DNA of 64,000 nt from Nageia nagi (Eukaryota > Pinophyta): positions 4,712,001 through 4,776,000 of the forward strand of contig JBITNC010000001.1 in the NCBI GenBank assembly GCA_050084985.1. Reading direction: 5' to 3'. The position numbers and the translations under genes are program-made. Of the stretch, positions 45,481 through 57,723 are shown in pieces. The notes beneath the pieces are model-generated. The model had not been told where the DNA came from and ran no database searches. It saw nothing but the letters and a program-made list of their open reading frames with translations. Position 1 is the stretch's first letter. The number at the start of each line of letters is the position of its first letter.

Positions 45481-46088
45481 GAGTAAAAGCCATTGAAGCA
45501 TTGCCTCTCCCTTCCAACAAGAAAGCCTTGCAACCATTCTTTAGCCACATCAATTTTGTTAAAAATTTCATTAATGATTTTTCAAAAATTGTATCTCGAA
45601 TCACTTTAATGCTAAAAAAGGATGTTGTATTCTCTTGGTCAAGTGAAGCAAAAATAGCCTTTATTGAAATTAAAAGGGATATAATAGAATCTCTTGTACT
45701 TAAAATTCTTGATATGTCAAAAGATTTCATCATGTATGCATATGGAGTAGATAGGAGCATTGCTGCAATTCTAGCATAGAAAGATGATAACAAAGAGGAA
45801 CATCCCATTACCTTTCATAGCCAAACACTACATCAACACCAAAAAAGTTACTCATTTATTAAAAATCAAGTGTTTTCTATAATGAAGGGACTAAAAAAAT
45901 TCAAGCATTATGTCTTTCATAATAGAATCCTTGTATTTACTACCCATCTAGATGTAAGAAATTATATTATACAAGGAGATCTAGATGAAGGAAATGTTAG
46001 TTGGATTACTAAAATAATAGAATATTATGTAGAAATTAAGCCAACCAATAGGATCAAAGGTAGGGCTCTCTATAAAAATATAGTTTAA
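45414..46088 (+). pseudogene. pol: G2 RT thumb and ordinary RNase H
   Basis: The frame 45414-45779 has LLSHIVSKEGLAMDLDRVKAI (thumb) and FFSHINFVKNFINDFSKI, VFSWSSEAKIAFIEIK, then DMSKDFIMYAYGVDRSIAAIL, the RNase H beginning (Y-x-D-A-S replaced by YAYGVD). After a TAG at 45777, HPITFHSQTLHQHQKSY, FSIMKGLKKFKHYVFHNRIL, FTTHLDVRNYI and NVSWITKIIEYYVEIKPTNR follow. The D-H-x-x-L motif reads HLDV and the final A-D-A-L-S is gone, as is common for the native RNase H of Tat elements with an aRH. Confidence 0.82.
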
Positions 46089-46104
46089 ACTTCACATATT
46101 ATTA

Positions 46105-47430
46105 TTATAGAGGATGAACAACAACTCAATGAAGAAAGTGATTGGATTAAGCAAATTATTTTTTATTTTCAAATTGGTATGTGTACTAAAAAAATTGGAT
46201 AGATTTCAAAGAAGGAGATTCAAGCTGAATGCCCTCAAGTTAATGGTGATAGATGATCAAATATATAGAAAAAAATTTGATCAAACCTTATTAAGATGTG
46301 TGACTCATGATGAATTCTAGAGAATATTGCATGAATTTCATTATGGATTCTCTAGCTAGCATTACAGTGGACCAACTACAGCAGCAAAAGTATTACAAGC
46401 TAGATATTATTGGCCTACCATATTTCAAGATTCATTCAAGATTACCTAAGAGTGTGATAAATGTAGCAGATTTGTGGGAAAGAGAAGACAAGCTGCCATG
46501 CCTCTTATGGTAATTGAGGAACCTTTTCAACAATGGGGTATGGACTTCATTGGTATTATAAACCAAAATTCCTTAGTAGGCCAAAAATTCATTTTAATTA
46601 CAATAGATTGCTTCACTAGATGGTCAAAATCTATGCAGTGTAAGAATGTACATCAAGAAGTAGTGATAGACATGATTAAGAGGATAATCACTTACTTTGG
46701 AATCCCATAGACTATTATCTTAGATAATGATTTGACATTTATTGGAGGTAACTTGTCAAAATTTATTGCTAAATATGGGATATACTGGTTATTCTCTTCA
46801 AATTATTACCTACAAGGTAATGGGTTAGCTAAATCAACTAATAAAAACTTAACCTAGATCATAAAGAGAATAATTAAAGGGAATACCATACAATGGCACA
46901 CACAATTGGACTTTGCATTATGGGTAGATAGAATTAGCATTAAATCAGCAATCAAAACATCCTCATATGCATTGGTATATGGTAAAAGACCTATGTTATC
47001 TATACACATTGAGTTACCAACATTGAAATTCTTGCAAGAAATGGAGGAACATAACTTCAAGCCACTATAATCTAGGTATAATCAGCTCTTGAAATTGGAA
47101 GAAGACCATAAGAAAGCTTATGAGTCATTTTAGCATCACCAGCACATTATTATGAAATAGTTTGATAAAAAAAAAGTTTTTTTAATTGAAGTTTCAACCA
47201 GGTGACATTGTTCTCAAATGGGATAAGGAAAGATCAAAGCTTGAAACACACCAAAAATTTAATTCTCTTTAGAGTGAGCTTTATATCATCACTCAAGCCA
47301 TGCAAAGTAATGTATTCAGATTGCAAGATATTATCCAGTCTTGGGAATTACTTCTTCCTATTAATGAGATCTATTTGAAACATTATTGGGTGATAAAGTT
47401 ATTTTGTAACACCTACAACATATTGTAAAG
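46105..47430 (+). pseudogene. pol: G2 integrase remnant
   Basis: The zinc-binding domain reads LHEFHYGFSS, HYSGPTTAAKVLQARYYWPTI, CDKCSRF (about 46327-46470), a complete HHCC. The core has WGMDFIGII (Asp1, 46531), FTRWSKSMQCKNV, ITYFGIP, TIILDNDLTFIGGN (Asp2, about 46722), SSNYYLQGNGLAKSTNKNL. The catalytic Glu is Lys (AAA at 46831-46833, G to A). IKTSSYALVYGKRPMLSI and INEIYLKHYW (47362-47390) mark the C-terminus. At least three stops, so inactive. Confidence 0.88.
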
Positions 47431-47912
47431 TTTAAATACTTTCAAATAATAATAATAATAATAATAATTTTACATCATCTATGCATAGTTACCAAAAAGT
47501 AGGTAGTCAATAATACTCAATATTAATTCGATATGATCTAGGGTTAATGCTAGTGCATTGCTCAATTGTCAATTAAATAGAGTAGCATTTAAGAAAATAT
47601 TTCCTTTTATTTCATAAACCATCGCATGGGTACCACAAATTAAGTTTGATGTGCTCTAAGCTAACTCATCCAACATGTGCTAGCTCAATCCATACAATGC
47701 ATGGATCTCGACATCCCTAAAAATTAATTACCATTAATAGAAGTCTCACAAACCTTGGATGAATAAAACTTCTTGCATTCCCTCTAACTCAACACTTATC
47801 CATTTTTTAGCATACAAGTTTCCAAAGCATTCAAAGCTTACAAATTCCAAAGTTGAGTAGAGTGAGAAGATAGAGAGTTACAAAAGCTTGCATAGTGTGA
47901 TTATAGTCTCAA
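47431..47912 (+). other. Spacer after G2 integrase
   Basis: About 480 bases, with an AAT/TAA trinucleotide run at 47444-47468. No frame is seen. Confidence 0.5.
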
Positions 47913-49204
47913 ATGCAAACCAAAGGTTCTAAAAAGAGTGCTAACACCATGGAAACTTTCCAATCTTCATCTATGGCTAAAATAGAGCAAGTTGATACTA
48001 ACCTAATAACCATACAAGAAGAATATCTAGAGAATGCTCCAAGAGTAAATTGGACTAAGATGGGAGTGATGAATCACATTGATACATGGAGAGTCAACCC
48101 CAATCATATTCTTTTACAAAACATGACACCTAAAGTTTTCAAAAAAGGGAATTCACTAGCACACACTAAGAGGGATGTGATGATTGACCAAGTCCTAGCC
48201 TATTATGTACCCTATGAATCATTTACTTGCCCCAAGTTATTGTATTTGATGGCACATAGACATGAACAATAGGGTTATCAAATAGGAATGTTTAAGAACC
48301 TAGAGGAGGGAGATGAGTTAGAGCCAAAGTTTAAAGTAATACTAGACTACTCCCTTAACTCTATTATCCAAGCATTTGCTATCTTAGTTGACTAGACCTT
48401 CCATGTGAAAAAATAAATCAATTTTAAAAGAAAAAAGAATGACTTTTATGCTAATGAATAAGAGATCATAAATTGGATTGGCAAGATACATTAGGATCAT
48501 AGAATGAGATAACTATGATGAAGCTATGAGATAGCCCTATTTGAAAGAAAAAATATAGAGAAGTGTTGTAGGCACTAACAGTTATTCTAGGAAAGAAAAC
48601 TAAGATTGAAGTAGATGAAGCCATGGTATATATGGCTTATAATATCATAGAGGCTCATGTCTGCTATGACTTCTCATCTTTCATTACTAATTAAATAAAG
48701 AGGTTTGTTTAAAATAAAAAAATCAAACTTTAGGCATTCTTCATATCTTTGATGGCTCCTAGCCCATCAAAATCTTGACAAACTTGTAGAGGCGAGGTTG
48801 CCAATTTAGTTGGTGGATCCTGATGCTGGACTAGTGTCAATTGACTTGATAGTGCTAATTTTGAGTAAGTTGGATGGATTGTACTATGAGTTCATGGATA
48901 GATTCTATGTAATAATAGTGTAAATTTTGATCAAAAGACTCCCTAGCAGACTGCATAAAAGTGTAATATGGGAGCTAAAGGTAGGAAACAAAGTTAATGA
49001 TTGGTACTTCCTAAAATACTGCATCATGATAATGAGGCATGGGTATTTTGAAACCCCTTTTTCTTACCCAAGTATGTAACCCCTCAGTTGTATTTAATAG
49101 AGATGGGAAGGTAAATTTATACCATAGAGACCATGTATGGGTTCGAAGGTAGTTTTAAATCTATTGTAGATATACTAGCTTGTACTAAAAATTTCACTCT
49201 TTTA
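47913..49204 (+). pseudogene. Unknown sense-strand ORF downstream of G2 integrase, 5' part
   Basis: ATG 47913 opens a 119-codon frame: MQTKGSKKSANTMETFQSSS, then VNWTKMGVMNHIDTWRVNPN, LLQNMTPKVFKKGNSLAHTK, YVPYESFTCPKLLYLMAHRH. After TAG at 48270 the same frame continues (GMFKNLEEGDELEPKFKVIL, LNSIIQAFAILVD) and further pieces can be read on to about 49200 (NIIEAHVCYDFSSFITN, WYFLKYCIMIMRHGYFETPF, YVTPQLYLIEMG, TMYGFEGSFKSIVDIL). Total would be more than 400 residues. It is in the env-like position of the element. I do not recognise the family; no signal peptide or membrane segment is obvious. C3 interrupts it. Confidence 0.5.
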
Positions 49205-49795
49205 GAACTAAGTTATAAAGATACCATAAGTAACTTGCAATCTCAAAGAAACTTGCAAGTCATAAGTAGCTCAAATAACAAGATCAATTATATGAATCAT
49301 ATTCATATCAACAATGATAGATGAATCACACAAATGACATCATGAACTTCTCAATGGACCACTAGAAGTCATCATGAAAATGCCATGCCAAAAACTTATA
49401 GTCACTTGCTATATATAAAATATGTGTTGATTATTATTACAAAATAGAGAATGCACATATGAGTTCCTCACATATGGATAACTGAATAGTGCTAAAAGAC
49501 ACATAAGAGTTCCTCACACATGGATAACTGAATAGTGCTAGATTGACCAAAAATAGAGTATGCACATATGAGTTCCTCACATATGGATAATTGAATAGTG
49601 CCAAAAGACAAATAAGAGTCCCTCATATATGGATAACTGAACAATGCTAGATTGGCCAATTTGTACAAGTTCCTCATGCAAAGCAAACTTATCACAAAGG
49701 TGTATAATAAAATCAACATTATATAGCATAAAATCCTACTAGGAGTGAAGTTGTCATTACAAATATGAATTCAACACAAGAATTCAAACTTCACT
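49205..49795 (-). repeat. C3 3' untranslated region with repeated motif
   Basis: Inverted match to C1 6590-7020 and C2 19730-20205 (e.g. ACAAAATAGAGAATG, AGTAGCTCAAATAACAAGAT). It holds four copies of GAGTTCCTCACATATGGATA followed by ACTGAATAGTGC (49460, 49510, 49575, 49625). The match ends near 49205; there is no LTR to its left. Confidence 0.75.
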
Positions 49796-51098
49796 CCCCC
49801 TTGAGGGAAACTTCACCAACCTGATAGCATCCTTAAGCTTATAAAACTAAGTTTTTAGGAGGGGCTTTGTGAACAAATCAATGGAGTTCAAGGTGGATGG
49901 ATAATACTCCAGGTGTATGATGCCATCAAGAACCTTATCTCTAAAAAAAACATGGATTTCCACATGTTTTATTTATTTATGGAATACTAAATTTTTAGCC
50001 AAAGAAATAGCCAATTGATTATCTAAATAGATCAAAGATGATCCACCTTACTCATACCTAATTTCATTCAAAAGATGCCTTAGCCAAATGGCTTCTTGAG
50101 TTATAATAGACATGGCATGATATTCAACTTTATAGTGGAAAGAGAAATAATAGGTTGCTTCTTAGAAGCCTAAGAGATAGCACCTAAACCAATGCTAAAC
50201 ACATATGCAAAGGTTGAATTCATGTCATCTCTATCTTCTCTATAGTTAGAATTTGAGAATCCAAAGAGAATAAATGAGGGCAACTTGGAATACTTGAGAG
50301 TAAGATCCTTAGTCCCTACAACATACCTCAAGATTTGCTTAACAGCATTGAGGTGCTTAATATAAGATTTCTACATGAATCGTGCCATCAAATTCAATGC
50401 AAAGGCAATATCTAGCCTAGATATAGTCAAATATATTTATAAGATTCATGTAGAAATCTTTTATATTTGACTATATCTAGGCTAGATATTGCCTTTGCAT
50501 TGAATTTGATGGCACGATTCATGTAGAAATTAATTGGGAGTCTTTTATATTTGACTATATCTAGGCTAGATATTGCCTTTGCATTGAATTTGATGGCACG
50601 ATTCATGTAGAAATCTATATCTCTAAAAAAAACATGGATTTCCACATGTTTTATTTATTTATGGAATACTAAATTTTTAGCCAAAGAAATAGCCAATTGA
50701 TTATCTAAATAAATCAAAGATGATCCACCTTACTCATACCTAATTTCATTCAAAAGATGCCTTAGCCAAATGGCTTCTTGAGTTATAATAGACATGGCAT
50801 GATATTCAACTTTATAGTGGAAAGAGAAATAATAGGTTGCTTCTTAGAAGCCTAAGAGATAGCACCTAAACCAATGCTAAACACATATGCAAAGGTTGAA
50901 TTCATGTCATCTCTATCTTCTCTATAGTTAGAATTTGAGAATCCAAAGAGAATAAATGAGGGCAACTTGGAATACTTGAGAGTAAGATCCTTAGTCCCTA
51001 CAACATACCTCAAGATTTGCTTAACAGCATTGAGGTGCTTAATATAAGATTTCTACATGAATCGTGCCATCAAATTCAATGCAAAGGCAATATCTAGC
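49796..51098 (-). pseudogene. pol: C3 RNase H region with duplication and inversion
   Basis: The RNase H end (KFPSRGSEV-like at 49805, then inverted text of C1 6000-6570) is present, with stops. Segment 49936-50416 is repeated at 50618-51098 without a difference I can see (481 bp, offset 682). Between the copies are two inverted ~72-bp pieces, 50459-50530 and 50542-50614, reading LLYLTISRLDIAFALNLMAR on the plus strand, that are the reverse complement of the segment ends. See findings. Confidence 0.8.
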
Positions 51099-51099
51099 A

Positions 51100-51960
51100 T
51101 ATCTACACTCCATTCCAAATTTTTATAAGATGTTTCATATATACTTATATTGACTGAGGTAAGTACAATCTTTGTATTGATATAATTACATTCCAAGATA
51201 GTAGTGCAAGAAATAAAGATAAATCATTTCAAATGTTGCTTTAAGTTTGGATATGCACTCTTGAACGATTTCATCATTATTTCCAGTAATCAAAAGATCA
51301 TCCACATAAAGGAGAATCAAGACCATGTCTTTTCTTTGATTGAGCACATATAGATCAGAGTCAAAAAAATACTTAGAGAATCCAATGTCCACAAAGTACC
51401 CTAAAATCTTTCTGGACCAAACTCAAGGTGCTTGGTTAAGTCCATACAATGACTTCTTTAGCTTACACATAAAGGACTCTTTACCTTCCATAATAAACCC
51501 TTATTATTGATTCATGAAGATTTCCACATCTAAGTCACCATCGAAAAATGCACTCTTAACATCAAGTTGAAACAATTTCCATCCTTGAGCTACTAAAAGA
51601 GCAAGCATAACTCTTATAATAGGCATCTTTGCCACAAAAGCAAAGGTTTCTTCATAATCTACATCATATTTCTAAGAAAAATTTTTAGCTACTAACCTTG
51701 CCTTGTATTTCTCAATATCTTTTATTGAATTGAACTTGACCTTGTAGATCCACTTATTGCCAATCACATTCTTTTCATTGGGATAAGGAATCAAGTCCCA
51801 AGTTTTATTTTTCATAAGTGCCTCATACTTCAATTTCATGAATTTCATCCAACACTTGTGCTTAGAATCTTCTTTGAAGGTTGAGGGCTCATGCTTATTA
51901 TCAATCTTGGTAATTAAGAATTTGTTCAAGGTCATGCTCCTTGTTACCATTTATATTGGA
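51100..51960 (-). pseudogene. pol: C3 reverse transcriptase remnant
   Basis: Frame 51950-51672 reads MVTRSMTLNKFLITKIDNKH, STFKEDSKHKCWMKFMKLKY, NKTWDLIPYPNEKNVIGNKW and YKVKFNSIKDIEKYKARLVA, the beginning of copia RT. After frameshifts, FLNGDLDV-like text and LYGL are readable near 51530-51440. Frame 51392-51186 has MDIGFSKYFFDSDLYVLNQR and the catalytic YVDD intact at 51308-51297. RT region is decayed but less so than C1. Confidence 0.87.
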
Positions 51961-52780
51961 GAATTTTGTTCCTAAAGTGACTTATCTATATCAATATCCA
52001 ACCAATTAGGAGCAACTGAAGAGTCCTTTGGATCATCAACATCTTCATTAGAAGCATATTCTTTAAGAAGTTCACTAAACTTTGCATCTCTTCAAATGAA
52101 TATTGCTTTATAGGTTGAAGAGTAGACCTTGTAGCCTTTATGATAACTCTCATAACCCATAAAGATGTATTTTTTAGCTCTTTTGTCCAACTTCTTCTTT
52201 TTCTCAAAAATAATGTAGGAGAAAGCTTCACAACCAAACATCTTAAGGTGAGAAATGTTAGGTTTTCTTTTTGACCATGCCTCAAAAGGAGTTTTACTTT
52301 GAACAACTTTTATGGAACACCTATTCAAGGTGTAAATAGCAATGCTCATAGCTTCACCCCATAAGAATTTACGAAGATTACCCAACATGCATCTATCCAT
52401 CTCTATAATTATTCTATTTTTCATTCTAGTAACACTATTCTGATGAGGAGTGTATGGAATTATAAACTACCTTTTGATTCCATACTTAGCACAATAGTCA
52501 TTGAACTCATTGCTTTTATATTCTCCCCCATTATCTAATCTCAACATCTTGATTTTTAGGTTAGTTTGATTCTTAATAAAGGCCTTAAAAACCTTAAAAC
52601 TCTCAAAGGTTTGATCTTTATGCTCAAGTAGATACCCAAAATCATCCTATTAAAGTCATCAATGAAGGTCAAGATGTAAGATGCTTCTTCAAATGAATTA
52701 GTTTGAAGTGGACCCATCAAATTTGAATGCACAAGTTAAATATATTAAGATGCTCTTATTGCCTTACCCTTTTCAAACTT
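51961..52780 (-). pseudogene. pol: C3 integrase remnant
   Basis: Frame 52424-52092: MKNRIIIEMDRCMLGNLRKF, LWGEAMSIAIYTLNRCSIKV, FEAWSKRKPNISHLKMFGCE, AKKYIFMGYESYHKGYKVYS; this is the end of the core and C-terminal part of copia integrase. Upstream (52780-52430) the core is shifted and broken, with ENIKAMSSMT and FDDFNRM-like text. It connects to the GAG-pre-integrase frame on the right. Confidence 0.85.
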
Positions 52781-53332
52781 TTATTTATGAATCTTACCAA
52801 AAATGCACTTCTCACATAGACCAATTGAAAGAGAAATTGAAACCAAACCTTCCATAAGTTCTTGGTCTTTCATGACTTGAATACTCTTATGGTTAAGGTG
52901 CCCTAAATGATGGTGCCAAAGATTACCTTTAGAACATACACTAGAAGCAAGACACATCTTTGATGGAACTTGATGCATAATGTAGAGGTTATCTTTCATA
53001 GATCCTTTAACCAAAATGGCAAGTCCTTTCTTAATGTACCAAGATTGAGAGTTGAACTTAAAAGAGTACCTTTTTCTAGCAACTTGGATCATGGAGAGAA
53101 GGTTCATCCTTAACTTAGGAACATAAAGAACATTTTTAAGAACCTTTCCTTGAATTAGCACACTCCCAATTCTTTGGACTTCAAGGGTAGAGTTATCATC
53201 TATCACAACTGTATCCTTATTATACTTGTGAAAGTTCTCAAACTTATATTTTTCAAAGCATAGGTGATTAGTGCAACCAAATTCAACAATCCATTTAGAT
53301 GAAAAAGAGTGAGACATGTAGTAAAGCACCAT
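52781..53332 (-). pseudogene. pol: C3 protease and GAG-pre-integrase
   Basis: A 183-codon frame, the longest intact copia frame here: SFSSKWIVEFGCTNHLCFEK (protease site, Asp-Ser replaced by Glu-Phe), VVIDDNSTLEVQRIGSVLI, VLYVPKLRMNLLSMIQVARK, then the zinc region WHHHLGHLNHKSIQVMKDQE and GLCEKCIFGKIHK. It ends at a stop just before the integrase core. Confidence 0.87.
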
Positions 53333-53339
53333 AGCAAAA

Positions 53340-54306
53340 CTAATATGAATATTTTTCTTTCCTTTTTAGTTCTTTACATTTCCATTACCTTTATTCTTTT
53401 CCTCTCTTTTCTTTTTATAGCAATCAATTTCTTTGTGACCTTGAATGCCACAATAGTTACAATTGCCATCAAACTTTTTCTTAGGATAAGAAGTGTTTGC
53501 TTTGCTTTGTCTATCTCTTTACTTGAAATGATTGTTGTTGTCATTTTTCTTACTACCATGGTTATTGTTTTTGTTGTTTCTGTTGCTATTGTAGCCATTA
53601 TCTCTTTTCTCAAACCTTTTGGAGGGAGAAGGATAAGATTTATTTTGATGGTTTAGCTTCCTTTTGAAGAAAGTTTTGATTTCTCCAAAAGCAATATTAT
53701 TATCCTTAGGAGAAGAAACCAACTCTTTATTGTTAAGGGTTTCCTCATGCTTCAATAGGTGCCTTGAAAGGTTCTCAAGAGAGAATATTTCTTCTTCATC
53801 ATCAAGTATTATTTCCATGACTATCACAAAGTTTCCAGATTTTGAAGAAGGCTTTGAAGAATGATGAAGACCATGAACTCATCATTGATCCAATTGCATC
53901 CACAAGTAACAAGTTAGGTCCTTAGATCAATGATTTTATTTAAGTAGATAGCTACATTTTCATCTTCCCCTTAATGAGATTGAAGCAACTTTTGGATAAT
54001 GGTAAATATTCTTGAAAAGTTTGAACCAAAGTAGGTTTGCTTAAGCTTATCCCATGCTTCCTTTATTGAGGTTGAAGAGGAAATCATCAGAAACACATCA
54101 TTTGAAACTACACAATAAATCATGGAGGTTGCCAACTCATTTTTTATGTTGTAAGCCTCTAGTGTCTTCTCATCTATAGGAGGTACAAGGTTCTCATTCA
54201 CTATTTGCCAAAGCTTCCTTGTCTATAATTCAACTCTCATCTGAGGTTCCCAAATCTTATAGTTAGAACCATCAAGAATGTGTTTCAATAAAAAGGATTC
54301 TCCCAT
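53340..54306 (-). pseudogene. gag: C3 gag remnant with zinc knuckle
   Basis: ATG at 54306-54304 starts MGESFLLKHILDGSNYKIW, the same start as C1. Frame 54201-53971 reads MNENLVPPIDEKTLEAYNIK, NELATSMIYCVVSNDVFLMI, SIKEAWDKLKQTYFGSNFSR. Frame 53827-53519 has the later part, ILDDEEEIFSLENLSRHLLK and an Asn/Lys-rich segment. A CCHC knuckle (CNYCGIQGHKEIDCYKKK) is readable at about 53465-53410 with a frameshift. Plus-strand hydrophobic frames at 53309-53656 are shadows. Confidence 0.86.
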
Positions 54307-57300
54307 TTGCTACACAAGAATGTGAAATAATAAGCATATGGTTTCAATAAATAATATTAAATGTTAAAATTTAACCAAGTAAATAATACATGTTACATTT
54401 AACACTAAAGACATGCTTGATTCGATTCACAAGTGCAAATGTTTTACAACTCAAATAATAACCCATGGACCTAAATACATTTCTCATCTCAAGAACTATA
54501 GATGTAGAGTGATATTATTGAGGTTTATTTTCTTTTCTAAAATTAGGCCTTCACCTGGATGCCCACACAAGAGGAGCCCAAGTACTACCAATCCTCAACT
54601 AGTTCCCCTCGGACAGTAATATACTCTCATAAGGAGAAGCACTAGCTATTTTTCAAGTTTTTAACATTTATTGAATTAGCCAAATTATTAATCTTGATTA
54701 GGTTTTAAGTTTTCCTCCCAAGTTATCAGTATAATCCTTGAATGGATGTGTGAACATGTGGTATCACTACACACATGCCTATCCACCTAATAGAGTTATG
54801 TCCAAACCAATAGAGGACTTAGGGGCAATTAAGAAGTATGGAATTTTCACCACTTGAATCATTGAACTTAAAGGCTCCAGTCCACCTATCCTCACCTCAT
54901 GGCTCCCTAAACAAGTCATGTTGTAGAATGTATATGCAGATGTGTTTATTTTAGGGGGTTGCTCATATCAATGTTTGCATTTTGCATAAGTAAAATAAAA
55001 CAAGATGCAAAACATGAAGTAAAAGAGCAAAACATTAAATATCATCCATTCAATTTGAAACCTAATAGTTCAATAGGTTTTGTTTACCAACCTCTAAAGG
55101 ATATTTTTACATCATTCCTTATTTTGCATAAGTCCATGCCATACTTTGCATAAGGAAGAAAAGGATATGGATTCATTAAAAAATGTAACATCTCATACCT
55201 TAAAAAATTAAGTAGAAAGCATGCATCATTCTCATAAATTAAAAAAGTTAAGTAATAAGCATGCATCATTCTAACTTAAAAAATTAAGTGATAAGCATTA
55301 AAAATATGCATCATTAACTTAATTAAGTATGCATTATCTTATTACTTTGCATAAGAAATTTGTCAATTATAACATGCAATCATTTCCAAAGTTGCATTTA
55401 AAAGACACTTAAGATGCATCCAAAAAAATAAGTGATAGACATTCATCCATTCATGCAATATTTTTAAGTAAATACAATAATTTGCATAAGTTAACTTTTA
55501 AAAAATAGGCAAACACATAAGATACATTCACCTAATTCTAAGTGTTGGATATGTATTACTTGCACAAGTTAATCAAAAATAAATATAAATAAGCATCATT
55601 TCCATAACTTGGAATTTAAGTAAAAAAAGGTCCATAAGATTTCCCCCTCTTTTGTTTACTTAAAAAAAAAAAAAAGATCCCTATAGAATTGAAAAAAAAA
55701 ATGCTAGTTTACCTTAGAACTTTGACTAAAAATGCCAAGATTTATCAAAAGTTCTAAGTAATTGCTTATGTTTATAAGCACTAAAAATAATTTTGATCAA
55801 GGCATTGACATTTGAGGATTAAAATATAATGTTAAGTAAACAAATTTTACCTCATATTAAAAATTCCTCCCAATGTTAAAGCTAAAGGTTCACCTTTTTA
55901 CCATAGAGAATACCTCTTAAGCCAAAAAATAGGTATTTAAAGTAATTTGCAAAATAAAGAAACTCTAAGTACCTTGGAGTACAAGTCATCATTTTTTCTT
56001 AATGCTCACATTATTTTAAGAAGAGGATAGTCAAAGTTATAATGAACTTGAGTATACGCTATAGAGGCAATTAATAAGTCTAAGAGCATTAGGTGAACAA
56101 AACAAAAGGTTACTTGAAAGCATAAAAAAAGTTTAAATGCCCAAAAACCATGAATAAGAGAGAAAATAACAAAAAAGGAGATATAAACCATTAAAAAAGA
56201 TTGGGAAAGGGGCAAGAGGAAGAGGGTAGTGAAAGGTGGAGGTCTAGACTAATTGAGAGGTGAAAGGAGTCATGCAAGGTATAATTTACCCTTTCACTAT
56301 GCAACACCAAACAAAAAAATGGTCATGAGGGCCATAGAGTTTGTGAGTAGCCATGGTAAGGAGGGGTATAAGCTATGGTTAAGAGAGGCAACAAGGAGGA
56401 GGAAACAAAGAGGACATCAAGAGGTCTTCTCTTGTACATGATCGAGCTCAAAATGAGGTGTTGCAAAGCTACTTAAGGATGGGAAGGTCATGCTACCTAA
56501 TATGAGAAGGGTTTGAGAAACCATGACTGCACCAGATTTCAAAAAAATGTAAAAGGAGTTCATTGAAGGAGAGAAAGTAAGTGTGTTGCAAATTCTAAAT
56601 GAATAGAACTAGTGGAGGCTGAAGAATTTTGGTGTTACACATTAGTGGGATCTACCACAACAAGCTAGAGGAGGCCATAGACATTGCAAAGAGGCCATGG
56701 AGAAGATTTGTGAGCAAAATAAATAGCAAGATGTGCATGATGGAATAGTGTTGGTTCATGTTTTATAGTAGGGAGAGGTTGTGCAAGGATAGTTGGTGTA
56801 GAGGAGACAAACATTCATTTCACCTTTTCATCCTTGAAGCATGCATTGGACAAGAAGCTTAATAATATTAGGAGGAGAGAATAAAGCATGCATAATGTTT
56901 GCATCACTCAGAGCTCCACTAGGGGGTTGAGCGAATGTAAAAATAATAAGGAGAAGAGGGGAGGTGAGCAAATGCACCACCACATAGGTGAGGCCACTGT
57001 TATGCATGGTCAACCCTCCCCTTAAAAAATATTGCAAGCATTTTCCTTTTAGATAGAAAAAATTGATGTAAACTATTTGTAAATAAATGATTTTTTATTT
57101 TTAAAAAAAAGCAAAGTCAAAGTTTATATAAAAAATGCTTCCCAAAAAAAAGATAAGAAATTTTCCTTTCCCCCATTTTTGATATTTAAGATGTAATAAA
57201 TAGAATTTCTATTTTAAACATAGCATTATTGATATATAATATTGATTATATTGCAAAAGAATATAACAAATAATTGATATACAATATAACCTTTTAATAT

Positions 57301-57708
57301 ATAACTAGATAAAAAAATTGGTAAAAAACATTGTATATTGACCCCTTTAACTAGGGATTATTATCAATGGTTTAAGAAAAAAAACTTATTAATCAATGCT
57401 ACTAACAAACAAAAGGTTAAGAAAAATAATTGCATTACATACTAACCTCTTAAATGCTACTAACATAAGAGGTTAGTATAGGAAAAAAATTGCTTGCATT
57501 GCCATTTGGATCATATTTTGCAAAAAAATAATCTCACATATCTTATAAAATATGTTAGCATCTAATGCAATAATCCATAAGATAACCAAAGGTGAAGTAA
57601 ATTTATACCTTATCTTAGTTTTACCTAACCATTGGGGTGTAAGATGAGGAATGAAGAAGGATCACCAAGATATAGCTTCCACACCAAGAAGAAGAGCTTT
57701 TGCAACAA
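54307..57708 (-). other. C3 leader, 3.4 kb
   Basis: The part 54310-55900 matches C1's leader inverted (2670-1440). The part 55900-57700 has no counterpart in the window because C1 is truncated. At 56200-57050 there is a G/A-rich, more GC-rich block (AGGAGGAAACAAAGAGGAC), with a 62-codon plus frame (56253-56441) and a 69-codon minus frame (57037-56828, hydrophobic); neither has a known domain. A leader this long is unusual for copia and may hide an insertion. Confidence 0.5.
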
Positions 57709-57720
57709 GCTCTGATACCA
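57709..57720 (-). promoter_or_regulatory. Primer binding site of C3 (initiator tRNA-Met)
   Basis: Minus strand TGGTATCAGAGC, the standard plant copia primer site complementary to initiator tRNA-Met, three bases after the LTR end. Confidence 0.93.
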
Positions 57721-57723
57721 AAT

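Noticed and set aside
45422-45808. 128-codon minus-strand frame
   Set aside because: Shadow of the G2 RT thumb/RNase H, which has clear homology on the plus strand.
51986-52306. 106-codon frame overlapping C3 integrase in another frame
   Set aside because: The overlapping frame 52424-52092 carries the integrase C-terminus; this one has no homology apart from a short continuation after a frameshift near 52090.
53309-53864. Hydrophobic plus-strand frames (115 and 66 codons) resembling membrane segments
   Set aside because: They are antisense to C3 gag, which is the mirror image of the C1 gag region.
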